From assembly GCA_911728455.2 (NCBI GenBank), contig OU452230.1, forward strand, positions 6,680,512 to 6,744,511: a stretch of DNA of 64,000 bases, in the 5' to 3' direction. The stretch is from Marthasterias glacialis (lineage: Eukaryota > Echinodermata > Asteroidea > Forcipulatida > Asteriidae). Under the pieces are notes generated by a model. That model did no database searches, was not told the DNA's origin, and saw only the letters and a program-made list of their open reading frames with translations. How positions within the stretch are numbered: the stretch's first letter is position 1; every line of letters begins with the position of its first letter. Made by a program: the position numbers and the translations under genes. Of the stretch, positions 23,117-36,996 are shown in pieces.

Positions 23117-26100
23117 ACAGAAACTCAAACAACACGCATAAGTACAGATACTCTAACTAGACAATAAACACACACTAAAGCAAGCACACAGATACAAGAA
23201 CAAACAGACTTTACCTAGAACGCAAACAGACACTAAAACAAGCACACAGAAACTCAAACAACAAGCATAAATACAGATACTCTAACTAGACAATGAACAC
23301 CAACTAAAACAAGCACGCAGATACAAGAACAAACAGACTCTTAATAGACAGCAAACAGACACTGAAACAAGCACACAGAAACTCAAACAACACACATAAA
23401 TACAGATACTCTAACTAGACAATGACCACCAACTAAAACAAGCACACAGATACAAGAACAAACAGACTCTAACTAGTTAGCAAACAGACACTGAAACAAG
23501 CACACAGAAACTCAAATAACACGCATAAATACAGATACTCTAACTAGACAATGACCACCAACTAAAACAAGCACAAAGATACAAAAAGAACAAAGAGACT
23601 CTAACTAGACAGCAAACAGACACTGAAACAAGCACACAGAAACTCAAACAACACGCATAAATACAGATACTCTAACTAGACAATGAACACCAACTAAAAC
23701 AAGCACACAGATACAAGAACACACATTCTTTTTAACACCGAGTTGTGGGGACTCCCTATTGTTGTTCTATTGTCCCTTTTCTATTGAATTACCTTGTGGG
23801 GACAGGGTTTGACAAAGAAAAATGTTGTGGGGACCTTTGTTCCATTGTATAAATGTCCCCATAACGGTGTGTGTGCCTACCCACAAGAACACAGACTTTA
23901 ACAAATACACACACACGCCCACGCCAGCAACAAGCAAATTAACAAAAACATGTACACAAACAGATATTCTAGACTGCATGAAAGCATTTCTAAATATACT
24001 CATTAAACAGCCACCAATGACAATGATGTTGTCATGATACCTTCAATGTTTCAATTAGGTTTCAATTCAGCACATTATAATTATTATTATTTATTCAGCC
24101 ATTCACAAACAAAAATAACAATACAAAACAATACTTCCAGATGGGCTATAAGATCAACAAAAGCAAAGTAGTTACTGTGATCCTTAAACCAGTTGCCCCA
24201 CATCTGGTTGCAATAAATAACAATTAGATTTGACACGTATATAAACGTCTAAATTTAGAGGTAAAAACATCAAAGCAGCGATGAGAAAACAAACCAGCAT
24301 AAATAAATGAGAAATGGATGGTCAAAAGTATAAACGTGGAGCATGAAAACGTTTGACAAATGGGGAGTTAAACTTGAAGAAACATAAGCAATATAATCAA
24401 GATACTGTACAATAACTTCAAATACAGATGGTAAAAATTTAAAAAAAATGTATTAAGAAGAAATTTGAGAAACTGGAGTGAACTTCATGTTGAAAATACC
24501 CGTCTTTCACAAAAAACAAGAGTTGTCTGCCATAAGGGTCTTTGCAAGAGTGGTTTGGCAGACAAAACAAGCGGTTTTTCAGTTTTTTATATTTAGAGAG
24601 TAACGATTGATAAAGACATGGTGCAGTTTTGGCAATTTTCAGGAATGTCGACGTAAAAAAAATATTGACTCGTCAATGGTCCTTAAAAATTGCTTCTCTG
24701 AAAGGCGAAGGTTTTATACAACTTCAAGCTGAGCATTATACTGAAATTATGTAGATTGGAATGAAAGAACTCACTCAGCATGAATCTTAAATCTTTGCTT
24801 TTAAAGGTTATTCAAACAAACTAAATTGAATTCCATTACTTTGAATTACTGGTTGCCCGTTAGAAATAACCATTCAAAAATGTTTTCAAGAAGGACTACA
24901 AGTCAAAACGTGTTCAAGTTGTATACTTGATTACTAAAGGCAGTTAAAATTGTTTAGATTTTCATAATTTTGCACAAGGTTTGGCATTTGTGTCTTAGCT
25001 ATTGGGGCTGTTAAGGCCCCATACCAGTAACAATAGCTTCACTGTGCAGGCATACACATCTTATACAATTCAAAAAACAGTTACCATTACAGAATGCAGG
25101 ATACAGGAGGGTACAAAATGCTTTCTGTTATTATTGTTATCTGTATATGGGAGGGCATTGCAAAAAGAGATTAAAGCTAGTAATTAAGATCTGGATTGCA
25201 CAATAAGGCTTATCAGGCATATACATGTAATGACACAAGTCTCAACAAAGAATACAAAACAGAAAATTCTCCAATAATTTATTTGCAAGTAAATCATTCA
25301 AAAATAAAAGAAATTTACTTTTCTGCGCATTACTTTCAATGACATTAGGTGAAGCTGTTTGGGGGAAATCTCCTTAATGTGCTGAACAAATGTTTATGGG
25401 AATCTTTTAAGGTGCTGAAAGAGCAAGGTGCTGTTAATGGCATAACACATTTTGGTTTTTATCCTGACATCAATGTGTGATAAGCAGCACAGTTACCATA
25501 TGCTAAGTAATTATCACAACAAGTTTAGTTGGAAACAGGCCAAAACAAAAGATAAAAAGACTGGAACACAATACTCATAAAGCTTGCATGACATGAACGT
25601 GTATGCTATAAGTTCGCCCACGCATGTTTCCATTTTCCAATAGGATTTTATCGTGCACAAAATTGTTCATGGCCTCATGTTTGGACCCCAGCAGAGTCTT
25701 TCTCAAAAGGCTGAAGGATTTCATCGTGTCAGACTTTTGTTGGACTTTCGGTGGCGTAGCCAAGGCTGTGATTGATCAACACGTAAGGGGGCGGGGCTTA
25801 ATGGATTGGTCTATTACAAAGACAATTCAAACTTGTTATGAAGCATAAGAAACAAGTGATCTGTAGCATATGCTCATTAACAAATGATTGTCCTGTTTAG
25901 GAATCAAACTGAAATGCAATTTTTAGTTTGAGATTTAGGCCTATTCATTGAAAAACCACTTGCTCTATGACTGAACCTTATAACTTGGTGATAACTGAGG
26001 AAACACAATGGACAGCTTTGGTGTAGTTTTCAAGAAACTGATCTGAAACAACCTCATTGCATATTTACGTTGTTCATTTTGTTTTATATTTATAGCTATT

Positions 26101-28893
26101 TCTCTCACCTGGCAAGAGAGATCAGATTTTACAAAATGTTCTTAATAATTCTTTATTTACTGTATAGATAACTATACCGGTAATATACTATAGCTATATT
26201 GGTACTATCTTCTGCTTCTCATCTACTTCTACTTCTGATACTATGTACTGATAAGATATCCTAGTACTATCTACTATTACTACTAGTACTATCTTCTGCT
26301 ACTTATTTACTTCTACTTCTGATATTAACTACTGAAAGACTATCCTAGAACTATCTTACTGCTATCTACTGGAGTAATATCCTGCTATACTATCCTGCTG
26401 TGTACTACCCTGCTATCTACTGCTATAACTATCTACTTATACTACCTTGATATACTAAAATATACTGGTACTATGTTTGAAATGATGTCATCTCTAAGAA
26501 CATTTGGTTAAATCTAAGCTTATTTACTTCAGTCTTGCCAGGTGAGAGAAACCACCATAGCCGTAACAAAAGATGCAACTCCAAACAGATTGAACAACAC
26601 AGTCTCCAAGTAAAAATACTTGATTCATTTCAGAATCTGCCATTTTCAAATATCACGTTCAGATTTAGAGTATGCAATTCAACAGTAAATTTTGCAGAAA
26701 ATCTTGATTTGAGAAAACAGCTCTGCAATTTTGTCAACATTTTTGCTAATAATGGTTTTAGCGAATATCCCCTAGTTTTGACAGATCTATGAGGTTTTTT
26801 TAATTTCAAAAGATGCATTAAAGATGCCCCAAAATAAATGTCACTAGCCAAAAAAACATTTATTCCCCCCCCCCCTTTTTTTTGGGGGGGGGGGTGGAAT
26901 CTTGTGATATTTCTTTCCAAAACACTTGCCAGTCAGTGAGCAAAGACAGAAACATTACACTTTGTTTCAAGTGTATCCTATTTTGGGATAGTTTCTTCTA
27001 AACAAAAAATCTATTTTTTTAAACATAATAACTAAACTAAATAAGATCTGGGATTAATTTCCCATGACAGCTCACAAAACAATCAGAATGTTGTGTTTTT
27101 TAACACCAAGTGTGTGTAATAAGTTTTGGTAGGATGTATTACTGCTGCAGTCAGTGCACACACCTCTATTTAAGATCCAAGCCAACTTGCTAACTAACCA
27201 CGGAACTTATAAGACGTTTTTAAGATTAGTTTCAAGGTTGCTTCTCAAAGTCTACACAGATAAATATTCTTTATCCCTGACGCAAGTTATTACATCTATT
27301 AACTAACTATGAGGGTAGAGATTGTTGATATGAATGAGTAGCAACATGACAGTGTGGGCCCATTGGTTGCCGGTACTGTATGCTCCGAAGGAGTTGAGAT
27401 GGTTTAAGGAATGCCTAAGGCCCAAGTAACAGAGGAAGTAATAGTGATAAGTAATAGTAATAGTAATAAGGTGCTTTGATAATAATTCTAAAAGCACTTA
27501 GTAATTGCCTATTATTATTATTAATTATTCAATAAAAAGAGACATCTGCTAAGAACCTTACTTAAATGAATACGGAACAACCTTTTCTGAACATTCAACA
27601 TACAATGTGTTTAAAATCATTTTGTGCATCATAAAAAACTAACTTCGAAAAAAATTTGACAAAAATACTTAATGTATTTTTGTCAAATTTCATGTTTTCT
27701 CGATTTCATGACTTGTGAAAGTAAAGCTTCTAAAGATTCTTATCAAAATTTTAATTACACCTTCATATTTGCTGGTAAAAATTTACCAGGCTTATGTATC
27801 TATGATGTCAACAATAGTTCTGAATAATGTTTCTATCAAAATCGCTCTTACACCGTTGGTATAGATGTATTAAAAACAAAGCCATGCCGAGTATGTATCC
27901 CTTGCATAAATGCTCATAACTGTAAGCATTGATGCAGTAGGCATACTTCTAGAAATCATCAATGGAGTCTACAATTGGTATAATATGCAACATAAATAAA
28001 ACAATGGGAACAAGTTGAACATGGGGGGGGGGATGAAGCTGGGGTCTAACATGACTTCTTGCAACAGCAGATCTATCTTTACTGACAATCGTCAGTAAAT
28101 GAACATTTTAAAAGTTAACACGTTAATGTACAAGAAGCAGTGTTTTGAGGGAGAGGTGTTGTAGTCTCAGCTTGAGTTCATGCACAATAAAATCAATTGG
28201 TTCTACTGCAGGGAATTAGAAATGTAAAACAAAGTAAAAAAAAATATCAAATCTGTTTGCCTTATTTTTGCACAACTATATATTAAAATGCAAAACATAT
28301 TTTGGTAGTTGTTACATTGATGACGGCTTAAGCTAGACAATACAATATGCAACATTGGAGCGCAACAGCAAATAGATGGCCTGGTGTCAAGCTTGGACAC
28401 AGCCCCGGCTAATACGAATTGTCACTAAAACCGAGCATAACGACTACGACGGCAGCGGGAGATCTATTTTCCGACACTCAAAATGGACGTAGACTCGTGA
28501 ACAGCATTTTACCATTGAAGGAAGGCTTCATCACAAAGCAATAAACTTCAAATCTCCAAAACATCATTCTGAGCACAAATAACCCGACAGAACTTGAATG
28601 GCAATATGTTACAATTTAGAAGACCTTAGTAGCTTTATTAATTAAACAAAAAACTAACCCTCCTAAATCCTCCGAATTCCATGTTGCATTTAGCAGAGAA
28701 TTTTTGAGGATCGAGGACATTTTGAAATTTGAAGGCATTTAAAACATTTATGAGCACAACATATTTCATGATACTTTAACTCTCTCCTGAGATGAAACCT
28801 AATTTTGTTTAAATACACCCTATTGATTAATGTATGTATCTACCCAAAATTATAAACCATCATGATCAAGCCCTCATTAATAACATAACAAGT

Positions 28894-29221
28894 TCTTAAA
28901 TAGCGTATTTCACAATAACACCTCAATGCACTTTACATTAATGCCCTGGTCAATGGGCCAATAACATTCCTGTAATCTTTCTCAGCTCCCTGGGGAGTAT
29001 ACAGCCCCGAGCTGACGTGGTGCTCCAAAGGCTTTTTCAAACACAATATCAACCTCTGCCCTCGCAGGCACCCATTTATACCCCTGGGTGAAGAGAAGCA
29101 ATTATAGTGAAGCATCTTGCTCAAGGACAGACGTGTCACGACCGGGATTCGAACCCACATCCCGATGACTTGTCCACCACAACTTGAGTATGGTGCACTA
29201 GACTGCTTGGCCATGACACCC
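28894..29221 (-). mobile_element. tRNA-Leu-derived SINE (second assembly copy)
   Basis: Identical in what I compared to 17083-17410, including the GTGGGTTCGAATCCC B box. It should not be counted as an independent insertion. Confidence 0.8.
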
Positions 29222-30152
29222 TTCTGGTTACTCCAGTCGACTCTCTGGAGGATATTGATGATTACTTTTCATCTGCTGCTAGAAAAGCGCAGTCTTTTAT
29301 AAATCTTGTCTTTTCTCAGAGGTAGCATCTTATATGAGCAGTGATCCAGTCAAATAGAGAAGCTTGGTATAGAGACAGTGCTGTTTCCCCACACAGTGAG
29401 TATTTATTCACAAGCACCATTGCCTCATTCAAGTCTCCTCAGATGAAGAAGCTCATACATCAATGTTGTCCTCTGTTGATTTTGTTGTCAAAGTGGACTG
29501 AAGATAGATGTTTCTCATTTAAGAGTCCAAGTTGAACTTAATCATGACCCATGTGGTCAACACCATCCAAGAGTTGATGTTTGAAATCTGACTCCGAATT
29601 GAATGTAAATCTTAAGCTCAACCAGTGGTTGTACATACATGAAGTCCAAGGTAGAAAGAAAAACTTCTCATGGAAGTTCCATACAGGGCGATTAGACAAT
29701 AGACCGATCCATTAAGCCTCGCCCCCTAAACATACTAATCAATCACAACATTGGCTGCATCACCACTGTTCACATGGGCAGCACAATGTGCATCTCTTCA
29801 ATGCCACACTGCATGACATGAACGTGCGTGCTGTAAGTACCCGCATGCATGTTGACATTTTCTAATAGGATTTTATCGTGTCGGACTTTTGTCGGCCTTT
29901 CGGTGGCGTACCCAAGGCTGTGATTGGTCAACACGTATGCAGGTTTTAACTTGCTGTTTATTTATCTAGTAAGGCATCTCAAAAACAATACTAAACACAC
30001 TCTTGATCAAATGCTTTTGTTATAAACATATAAACCCTATAAAGCATAACCAACTCAACAACCTGCTTAACTACCCGGGAAGTATACAAACTTTGTCATT
30101 TACAATTAAAACTTTGAAAATCCTGTCATTGTATAAGTTCACCATATGCATC

Positions 30153-30376
30153 CAGTGGAGTAGCCAGGGTTCGTGGCGCCTGGGGGCAAGGTTAGAGGAC
30201 GGTGCCCCTTCACAAACTTTCAAAATCTTTGCACTTTATTTGAGATATTGGTCATAACCTTGACTCACACCACCCAACCATCAACACTTACAACAACAAC
30301 AAAAGATTTGAAGGGCAGGCTGCACTTGGGGCATATACCCTCACCACTTGCCCCCACCCCCCTTGCTACACCACTG
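30153..30376. mobile_element. hAT-type MITE (second assembly copy)
   Basis: Same element and same TATGCATC duplications as 18342-18565. Sharing of the insertion site confirms that the two blocks are one locus. Confidence 0.85.
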
Positions 30377-33300
30377 TATGCATCTAGACCCACATATTGA
30401 TAACTAGGCCATCAGAACTTGCATCCTGTGCCAAGATAACTTGGTCATACACTAAAACAAATAAATAAATTGTCACCATATAGTTCACCATGACATTCTG
30501 TCACCATAGTTGATTATGATAATGATTCTCAACCCACATTCTATGACTCGGCCATCAGAACTTGAGTCAAGTGCCAAGATAATTTGGCTATTTACAATCA
30601 ACTCTTTAAAAAAATTCTGTCATCAAAGTTCACAATAGGTCCAACCATGACAATGAATCTGGACTCACATTCTATGACCTGCCATCAGAACTTGAGTTCA
30701 GTGCCACGATACTCGGCCATTTTCAATTCAGATTATTTACAATTAACACTTTCAGACAGGGAGTTTTGTTCCAACCTCATTATAACTCTTCTCAAGATAT
30801 TACAAATTGCTTATAAACACCACAGAAACACCAAACAACAGTTATGATAACTAGTATAAGTGGACAATATTAAACTGATTAGATTGTATTGCTGGTTCGT
30901 TTGGTAAAATACATCAACTATAGAGTTTGTTTGTAATTTCCAATTTTAAGGGCATCTATGACAGTGATGGCGATGAAGCTACAAGTTTTTGTAAAGTTTT
31001 TTTGTAAGGTTTCAAATTCACATTATGCATGTGTCCAAAATCATACATGTAGTTTTACACTTTTGTTTTTTTTTCTTTAACAAAAACTCACTGCAATCAA
31101 TAATAACCTTAACAAGATTATCAAACGGATTGAAAACTGTGTTGAGACTTATTTCCTATGCGACAACTGAATGACAGTTTTTTGTTTTATGTTCTATTTT
31201 CAATGTCAATTTTAGGAAAGCTAAGGGTACCCTTTCCGGCAATTGAAATGGAAATAGTTTTGATGTTTTTTTTGTAAAACTGTGAGCTCCTTCGCAAACC
31301 TTTTATCACTGCTGGCAATTGAGTACTTTTGTAATTTGGTAATTATGTGAATGCTGTTTCAGCAAGTTTTGAGGTTTTCACATGTGGACCATTCATGATG
31401 GGAACATGACATCAACACTTGAACACCACATTCAAGAATGTATCTTAAGTGAAGCTTATAACTGTTTTGTGTCGTTGCCAGGCTGAGATATCATCAATCT
31501 CTAGATTTTTGTTTGTGTGAATTTTTATCACATTTTGTTAATTTCTTTATGGGATGAAATTATTGCATGACTATTATCCAATTGTTGGCGAAGAAATGAT
31601 GGCGCTGTCCAATTCAGTGACGTTTTATGACTGTTGACATGAAATGCATAAAAATGTAAAATAAAATTTCACATATTTTATGGGTGGGGTCCATGTCTGT
31701 ATAGCTTTGTTCGCAGTCTTGTCATTTTGACTGGGGTATGTGTGGCAAACATAGTAGGTGACCGAAGGAGCCATTTTGACAGAATGCGTCTGAAAATTGT
31801 GGATGGGGTCAGACCGCGAGGATGATTTTTCAGATCCTCATCTGCAGCAATAACATGTTTTCATGCCTCAATTTCGGGCAATCATCAGTTGCAGGTGTGG
31901 GTGATTCAATAAGAATCTGTAGGTCTCATGTCTCGCTCTGGAAACACAAAGTTTATTTTCACTTTTCAAGAGTGACACCCTGGTCATTGGTGAATTGTTC
32001 TCCTAACAAGGAGATTAGGATGCTGAGTGTTTCATCTGGATCATCAACAAATCCAGAGTCGTAAGGGACAGAAGTGAGCTCTTGAGAGGATGAGTCGGTT
32101 GGACTCTGGTTGAGTTTAGCCCTGATCAACTTTTCCCGTATGTTTTGATCTTTTTTGTAGGCAACGAAAGGATGTTTTGGGAAGATCCCTGATAGTGTTT
32201 CATTGCGTTGTATGTAAGATACTTGTAAAAATCAAAATCTATAAAACAGGACACAAGAACACTCACAGCATAGGCTGCAAGTTCTAACGACGCTGTCCTT
32301 TAAATAATTACATGTACTCCTGATAGATAGACTTCCTCCTCATAACCAAACATAAGAAGTTACTAATCTGTGTATCAAGCCTCTGCTATTTTCTTTAAAC
32401 TGTAAATGTGATGCCCCAAGCAAGAACCAGTCACTTCTTGGAGATAACGATATTACAGGTGGATACTTCCATCACGATGTGATGTCTTAAAGCGTTTTAT
32501 ATGTTGAGAAATACTTTGATTCTAGGCCCGAACAACACAGTATCATTTGAATTAAAGCTCTTAGTGTCATCAAACTGTTCTTGGCATGGAGCATCACAAG
32601 TAGTCATTTACATTGGGTGGGGTGGGGGTGGGAAGGGGGAAGCGGGGGTAATTACTGATCACCATTTTGGCCAAGACCTCTATACATTGTGGTTTTTCAT
32701 TTAATTCTTGTGTGGTTGTGATTAACTGCAATATCTATCAATGAGAATCCTCACAGTAGGAGCAGAGACTTGTAGAGACATCTCCATGTGGATATAACCC
32801 GTGGTGTTTGCCGTTCATTGTTTCACCATCACCACTTAATGGTATCCTGGTTGCTCCTTGTCGCGAGGTGCCGACGGACTGAAGAGACTTGAAGAGTTGA
32901 CGAGACTTTAGATTCGTTCTGATGAAATCAGTCAGATCGGGGATGATGGAATCACCACTTGCCTTTTTGATCTTTATCATTACATCATCGAAAACCATCT
33001 TGCAATACTCTGGTTGAAATGCAGATTGATGTCAGTGTGAGAATATGCTCTCATCATGTTGTGCTTGATGGTGACTAATCAGCTTTTCATGGATTCTCAG
33101 CGTGATGTTTGGTTGGTCCTCCATTTGGCATGTTGTCTTGTGTGATGATCGAGTTGGATATCCTACCTACTAGTCAAACTGATGATGTGGTTCATGGATA
33201 CCTTGGAGTATCAAAGTACTGATGACGGAGAAAACATTGGGTTTCTTTATTTCAATGAGCACTTGTCCGGGCTCAATCTGGAACTTGATGTTAAGGCTTA

Positions 33301-34427
33301 TCCTGAAGTATATTCTAAAGACAAAGAAGGCATTGAAGTCCCATCTAGCACGCTGAACCTGAATCTGTGTACTGTTGACTTGACTGTGACGGTGCCTGAG
33401 TCTAATGCAACAGTTTGTAACCTGATGTAGTTTGATACCCTCTTTTACCTCAACATCATACAAGAAATCTTTGGCACCATCTTGGCTATAAGCTTGAAGA
33501 CTTCCATCTCTCTGAAACTTTCAAATTCTACTGATGTGTATCAGTGGTGATGTGTGATGCCTTGTTTGAATCATGGATTCCTTTTGTGATCTACTTTTGT
33601 CGTAGCATGAAGATGATGACGATGTGGGTCAACACAGAGCATGGAGAAGTCTTTGATTGCCGGTATTTCAATGAGCGATCGTCTTGACTTGGCATCTGAG
33701 GTACATTTCTTGACAGCTTTGTATTTGCTCGGAGTTATCTTTGATATAACACACCTCCATTAATTTGTAACATGATATACAATCTACTTTGTGACTGGAC
33801 TTCATGAAATCAAAAATCGATGTTGGTGGCAATTATGTGCAACAGTTTTTGCATCTCTACTTCTGTCTGGAGTATGGAGTCCTGACTTAGCTGGCTTTGT
33901 TTGTGATCAACACTCTGTAGTACTATACCACAGATGATATGATCGCGGAGAGTTGATGTTTTCTTGAATATTCTCATATAATTTGAAGTAACTGCCAACA
34001 AACTGCCCTCTCTATAATGGCACCATCTTTTGATTCTATGGTTGAGGTGCCTTCAGTAACTCGAGGTTTGATTGTACCGCAGATGAGACAGGTTCCGAGG
34101 GCCTGGACTGTGCTTGAAACCTGATTGCCTTTGTCTGGCTGATAATTCTGAAGTAACAAACTGGAGAGGATAAAGATGAGGACGAAAGCTGGCACACCAT
34201 TTTATTGAATTTCCTTGTAGGTTTCTCAGATTGCACATATTCTCATCAGTCTGTAACGTGGTAGAGAGATGTCTTCCTTTTACCTGATCATCCTGAAGAA
34301 GACGGAGAACATGTGTGGAGTCTTGCCTGACACTCATCAGCTTAAACTGTTTTGTTGATGTTAAAACACGACGGAAGATATTGCAGCATCCAGATAGAGG
34401 ATTTCTAAATGGCCACTTTCATTGATG

Positions 34428-34786
34428 GATCAGTAAAGGTTGGGGAGGGGCATACATCAAGTTTGAATAAATATTAACTGATTAAAATTATAAATACATC
34501 ATGATACACATTCATTGCTTTTAGGCAAATTAAAATTAATGGGTGATGATGAAGGGTAAAATGCATTTCTCAACGAAATAATCATGACTAAGATTTGAAC
34601 CAACCTTTTGACCTTCGGCCACCAAGACAATAATTTATTAAGTACCCAAAGAGTTGGGGTTATTACCATTTGGTATAATACCCGATTCAATTTTGATGTA
34701 AGCCCTCATCTCATGGCTGAAAAGATATTGTGAACAGTCTGTAGTTATTCTTTCTTTGTACAAAAACTGTCAAAGTATGATCTACA
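34428..34786. other. Non-coding stretch after the duplicated block
   Basis: First sequence unique to the right contig. Nothing is recognised in it. Confidence 0.4.
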
Positions 34787-34960
34787 GGGCCCAATCTCAT
34801 AGAGCAGCTTAAAGCAGATAAGTGTGTTTGATCATACTCTGCTAAGTAAAAATTAGCAGGAAACCAGTCACAGACAGAACACGTGGAATGGTATTTTGAC
34901 TGGTAACCTTATTCGGGTGAGTCAAATTGTTTTGTGCTTAAGCAGCTCTATGAAATTGGC
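34787..34960. mobile_element. MITE with GGGCCCAAT...ATAGAGC ends
   Basis: The left end GGGCCCAATCTCATAGAGCA is mirrored at the right by AGCTCTATGAAATTGGC. The element is about 174 bp with no coding. A half-end of the same type is seen near 53820-53845 (TTATGAAATTGGGCC). Confidence 0.6.
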
Positions 34961-35005
34961 ATCCTGAAATGAATCATCGGCCGCTGATCCATTTTGATCC
35001 ATTTT

Positions 35006-35215
35006 GGGCCCAGTTTCCCTTTTGAAATTGTTTTGCAGCAAAGAACACTATTTCAAGTGCAAATTTTAATCCTTTCCAAAGGAAAATTTCTGGGCAATTT
35101 CCAAATAATATGAAACACTTATCACTCATCATTCTTGCAAACAAATTGTTTCTGCTACTTACAATATTCCCCATGCTGATTCCAATTTTTTACAAGACTA
35201 TGTAAAATTGGGCCC
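35006..35215. mobile_element. Second element with GGGCCCA(A/G)TTT ends
   Basis: GGGCCCAGTTTCCC at 35006 is mirrored by AAATTGGGCCC ending at 35215. The length is 210 bp. It lies 45 bp from the element at 34787-34960 and shares the first bases of its end, so the two may be related or nested. No clear target duplication is seen. Confidence 0.45.
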
Positions 35216-35680
35216 TGTTTTCTGTGCTAAAGGTAATAGGCATTGGCCACAAACATTAAGGTTTGGTTTTTTATACATGTGCATGACTATTTGGATGTAA
35301 GAGGTTGTCAATTAGGCATTCAATTGCAAACACATTTTACCCTTCATGCATATCTCATTGAAATAGATAAGATAGAGACAAGAACTAAATTTGGGACAAG
35401 AACTAATTTCTTTCCAGCCTGCGGTATTGTACAAATTCTTGGCAACGTTTGTGATTTACTCCCATAAAAAGGGAACAAGTACAGCCAAACAGAAAATAAC
35501 TAAGACTGGTACTTAACGCTTTTCAACATATTGTCTTAAACTGTCAACACATAACTTAGCATTGATAATGGTAGTGTATCAAATGTATCAGAGGAGCACT
35601 TAGGCCTAACCCTATTATAGAGACCATGCTTTGATGATCTTACGGAGATCTCTAGTAGTCTTTTCCAGGCCTAGGGTTAC
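35216..35680. other. Non-coding stretch
   Basis: The 74-residue frame at 35243-35467 has no recognisable motif. Nothing else is seen. Confidence 0.4.
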
Positions 35681-35845
35681 ACAGAGGCCATAGACAACTT
35701 CGCAAATACTTTTTATGCGCGCGTTAGCCATAGAATGAGGTGCATGCTGGTCTAGTTAGTGAGAAAGTTAGACCAGCATGCACCTCACCGTTCCACGGCT
35801 AACACGCGTGTTCAAAGTATTTGCGAAGTTGTCTATGGCCTCTGT
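35681..35845. mobile_element. Long-armed fold-back MITE
   Basis: The two halves form arms of about 79 bp around a short AT-rich loop. The outer 32 bp, beginning ACAGAGGCCATAGACAACTT, are perfectly inverted. The middle diverges around GCGCGCGTTAGCC / GGCTAACACGCG, and the inner GAGGTGCATGCTGGTCTA is again perfect. There is no coding. It is a non-autonomous element or a recent inverted duplication. Confidence 0.8.
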
Positions 35846-36172
35846 TGCCCTGGTTTTGGCCTTTGTGCCTCTGCAAATGTTTCCCATAGACTTTTAACAT
35901 TTTCCAGAGGAAGTGTCGATTGCTAAATAAAAATGGCCTTGCCCTCTCAAAGAGTAAACTCTAGGCTTGCTTTTCCAGCTAAAATTTGCAAAGGAATTGT
36001 GAAATGGTTGACAAGTATGTTAACATTGAAAACATAAACCATAGTAAATACAGGACACCCCCTGCACTTAATGGGACATGGTTACTGAAAGTTTTACGTA
36101 CAAACTGTCTGCGGGTACCTGCAGGTAGCTGCACCCTTGTTCTAAATAATGTTACATTCTCTCTGTGGCGTT

Positions 36173-36382
36173 CTCTCTAAATGTAAAAGAGTGAAATACC
36201 ACTCTCTTCATCCGCCATACCACTCTTGCAAAGACCCATATGGTGGACAACTCTTGAATCAGACTGAAGTTTGCTCCAATTTCACTCAAAAAGGGTGATG
36301 CACAGTGAGTTTTCTTCTCAAAAGAGCCAAAATGACACCACTCAGGTGAGAGTGAATTTTTCACTCGTTTACATTTAGAGAG
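36173..36382. mobile_element. MITE with CTCTCTAAATGTAAA terminal repeats
   Basis: The left end CTCTCTAAATGTAAAAGAGT is mirrored by ACTCGTTTACATTTAGAGAG on the right with one mismatch. A GAGTGAAA motif is just inside. Length is 210 bp. No clear target duplication is seen. Confidence 0.7.
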
Positions 36383-36626
36383 TTATGTGATACATGTGTT
36401 GCAGTGACTTTCAACTTTGACTAACTTAAACACACATCTCATCGGAAGAGAAGGTTAACAATGATCCAAACAGTTTGATTATTTCTTGTGTACATCAAAC
36501 AAGTTTCCCAAATACCATTTTGTATGCTGCTACAGTTTAAAATGTATCAGCATTCCTTAGGGTTGGGTGTACAGAAAAATGCCAACTTTACAACCAGCCC
36601 ATCAGCAAAAGTTTCACCACAGGCCA

Positions 36627-36831
36627 TTTACAAAACCACGGCTTTGGCTTGGGCTTGGGCTTAGGCTGTGTCAGTTATTTAAAAAATGTGTGCTTTTCCT
36701 ATGGGGCTTCAAGCAGGGAGCCCAAGCCCAAGCCCAAGCCCAAACCAAAACCCAAACCCAAACCAAAACCCAAACCCAAACCAAAACCCAAACCCAAACC
36801 AAAACCCAAACCCAAACAGAGGTTTTGTAAA
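36627..36831. mobile_element. Fold-back element with tandem CCCAAA core
   Basis: TTTACAAAACC (36627-36637) is mirrored by GGTTTTGTAAA (36821-36831). Inside the left end is GGCTTGGGCTTGGGC. From about 36721 to 36818 its inverse runs on as AAGCCC repeats and then an 18-bp tandem unit, CCCAAACCCAAACCAAAA. Frames through it spell Lys-Pro or Gln-Thr repeats, which is a by-product of the repeat. Confidence 0.55.
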
Positions 36832-36996
36832 CAGCCTAAGTCAGAGTTTATGATTAAGTAGAAAAAAAGTGCATTCAGGTTTTTATAATTTCAGGACAAA
36901 CATTTTTAAAACACTTCCCTTGCCTTATTTGAAAGAGTATGGTGATCTATCAGCTTTTAAGTTAGGACATAAATGCCAAAGAGCAAATCATACTTC

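Larger units (their letters stand above)
23117..34427. repeat. Second copy of 11306-22616 (assembly duplication)
   Basis: The block has the same length (11,311 bp) as its source at 11306-22616, with offset 11811. The only differences I found are one extra A in a run (12630-12636 versus 24441-24448) and one fewer C (15053-15064 versus 26865-26875). The duplication ends exactly at both contig edges. It carries second copies of the satellite end (to about 23722), the MITEs at 25581-25818, 26099-26551 and 29697-29937, the SINE at 28894-29221, the hAT element at 30153-30376, the Penelope fragment at 31591-32219 and the coding remnants at 32738-34337. Confidence 0.97.

Noticed and set aside
22550-23167. 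Four open frames running through the N block
   Set aside because: They consist of unknown bases. The gap is a placeholder.
11306-34427. A genuine 11.3-kb segmental duplication
   Set aside because: The duplicated block ends exactly at both contig edges around a 500-N gap and differs only at homopolymers.
36567-36861. Frames spelling Lys-Pro and Gln-Thr repeats
   Set aside because: They are translations of the 18-bp tandem inside a fold-back element and are open in several phases.
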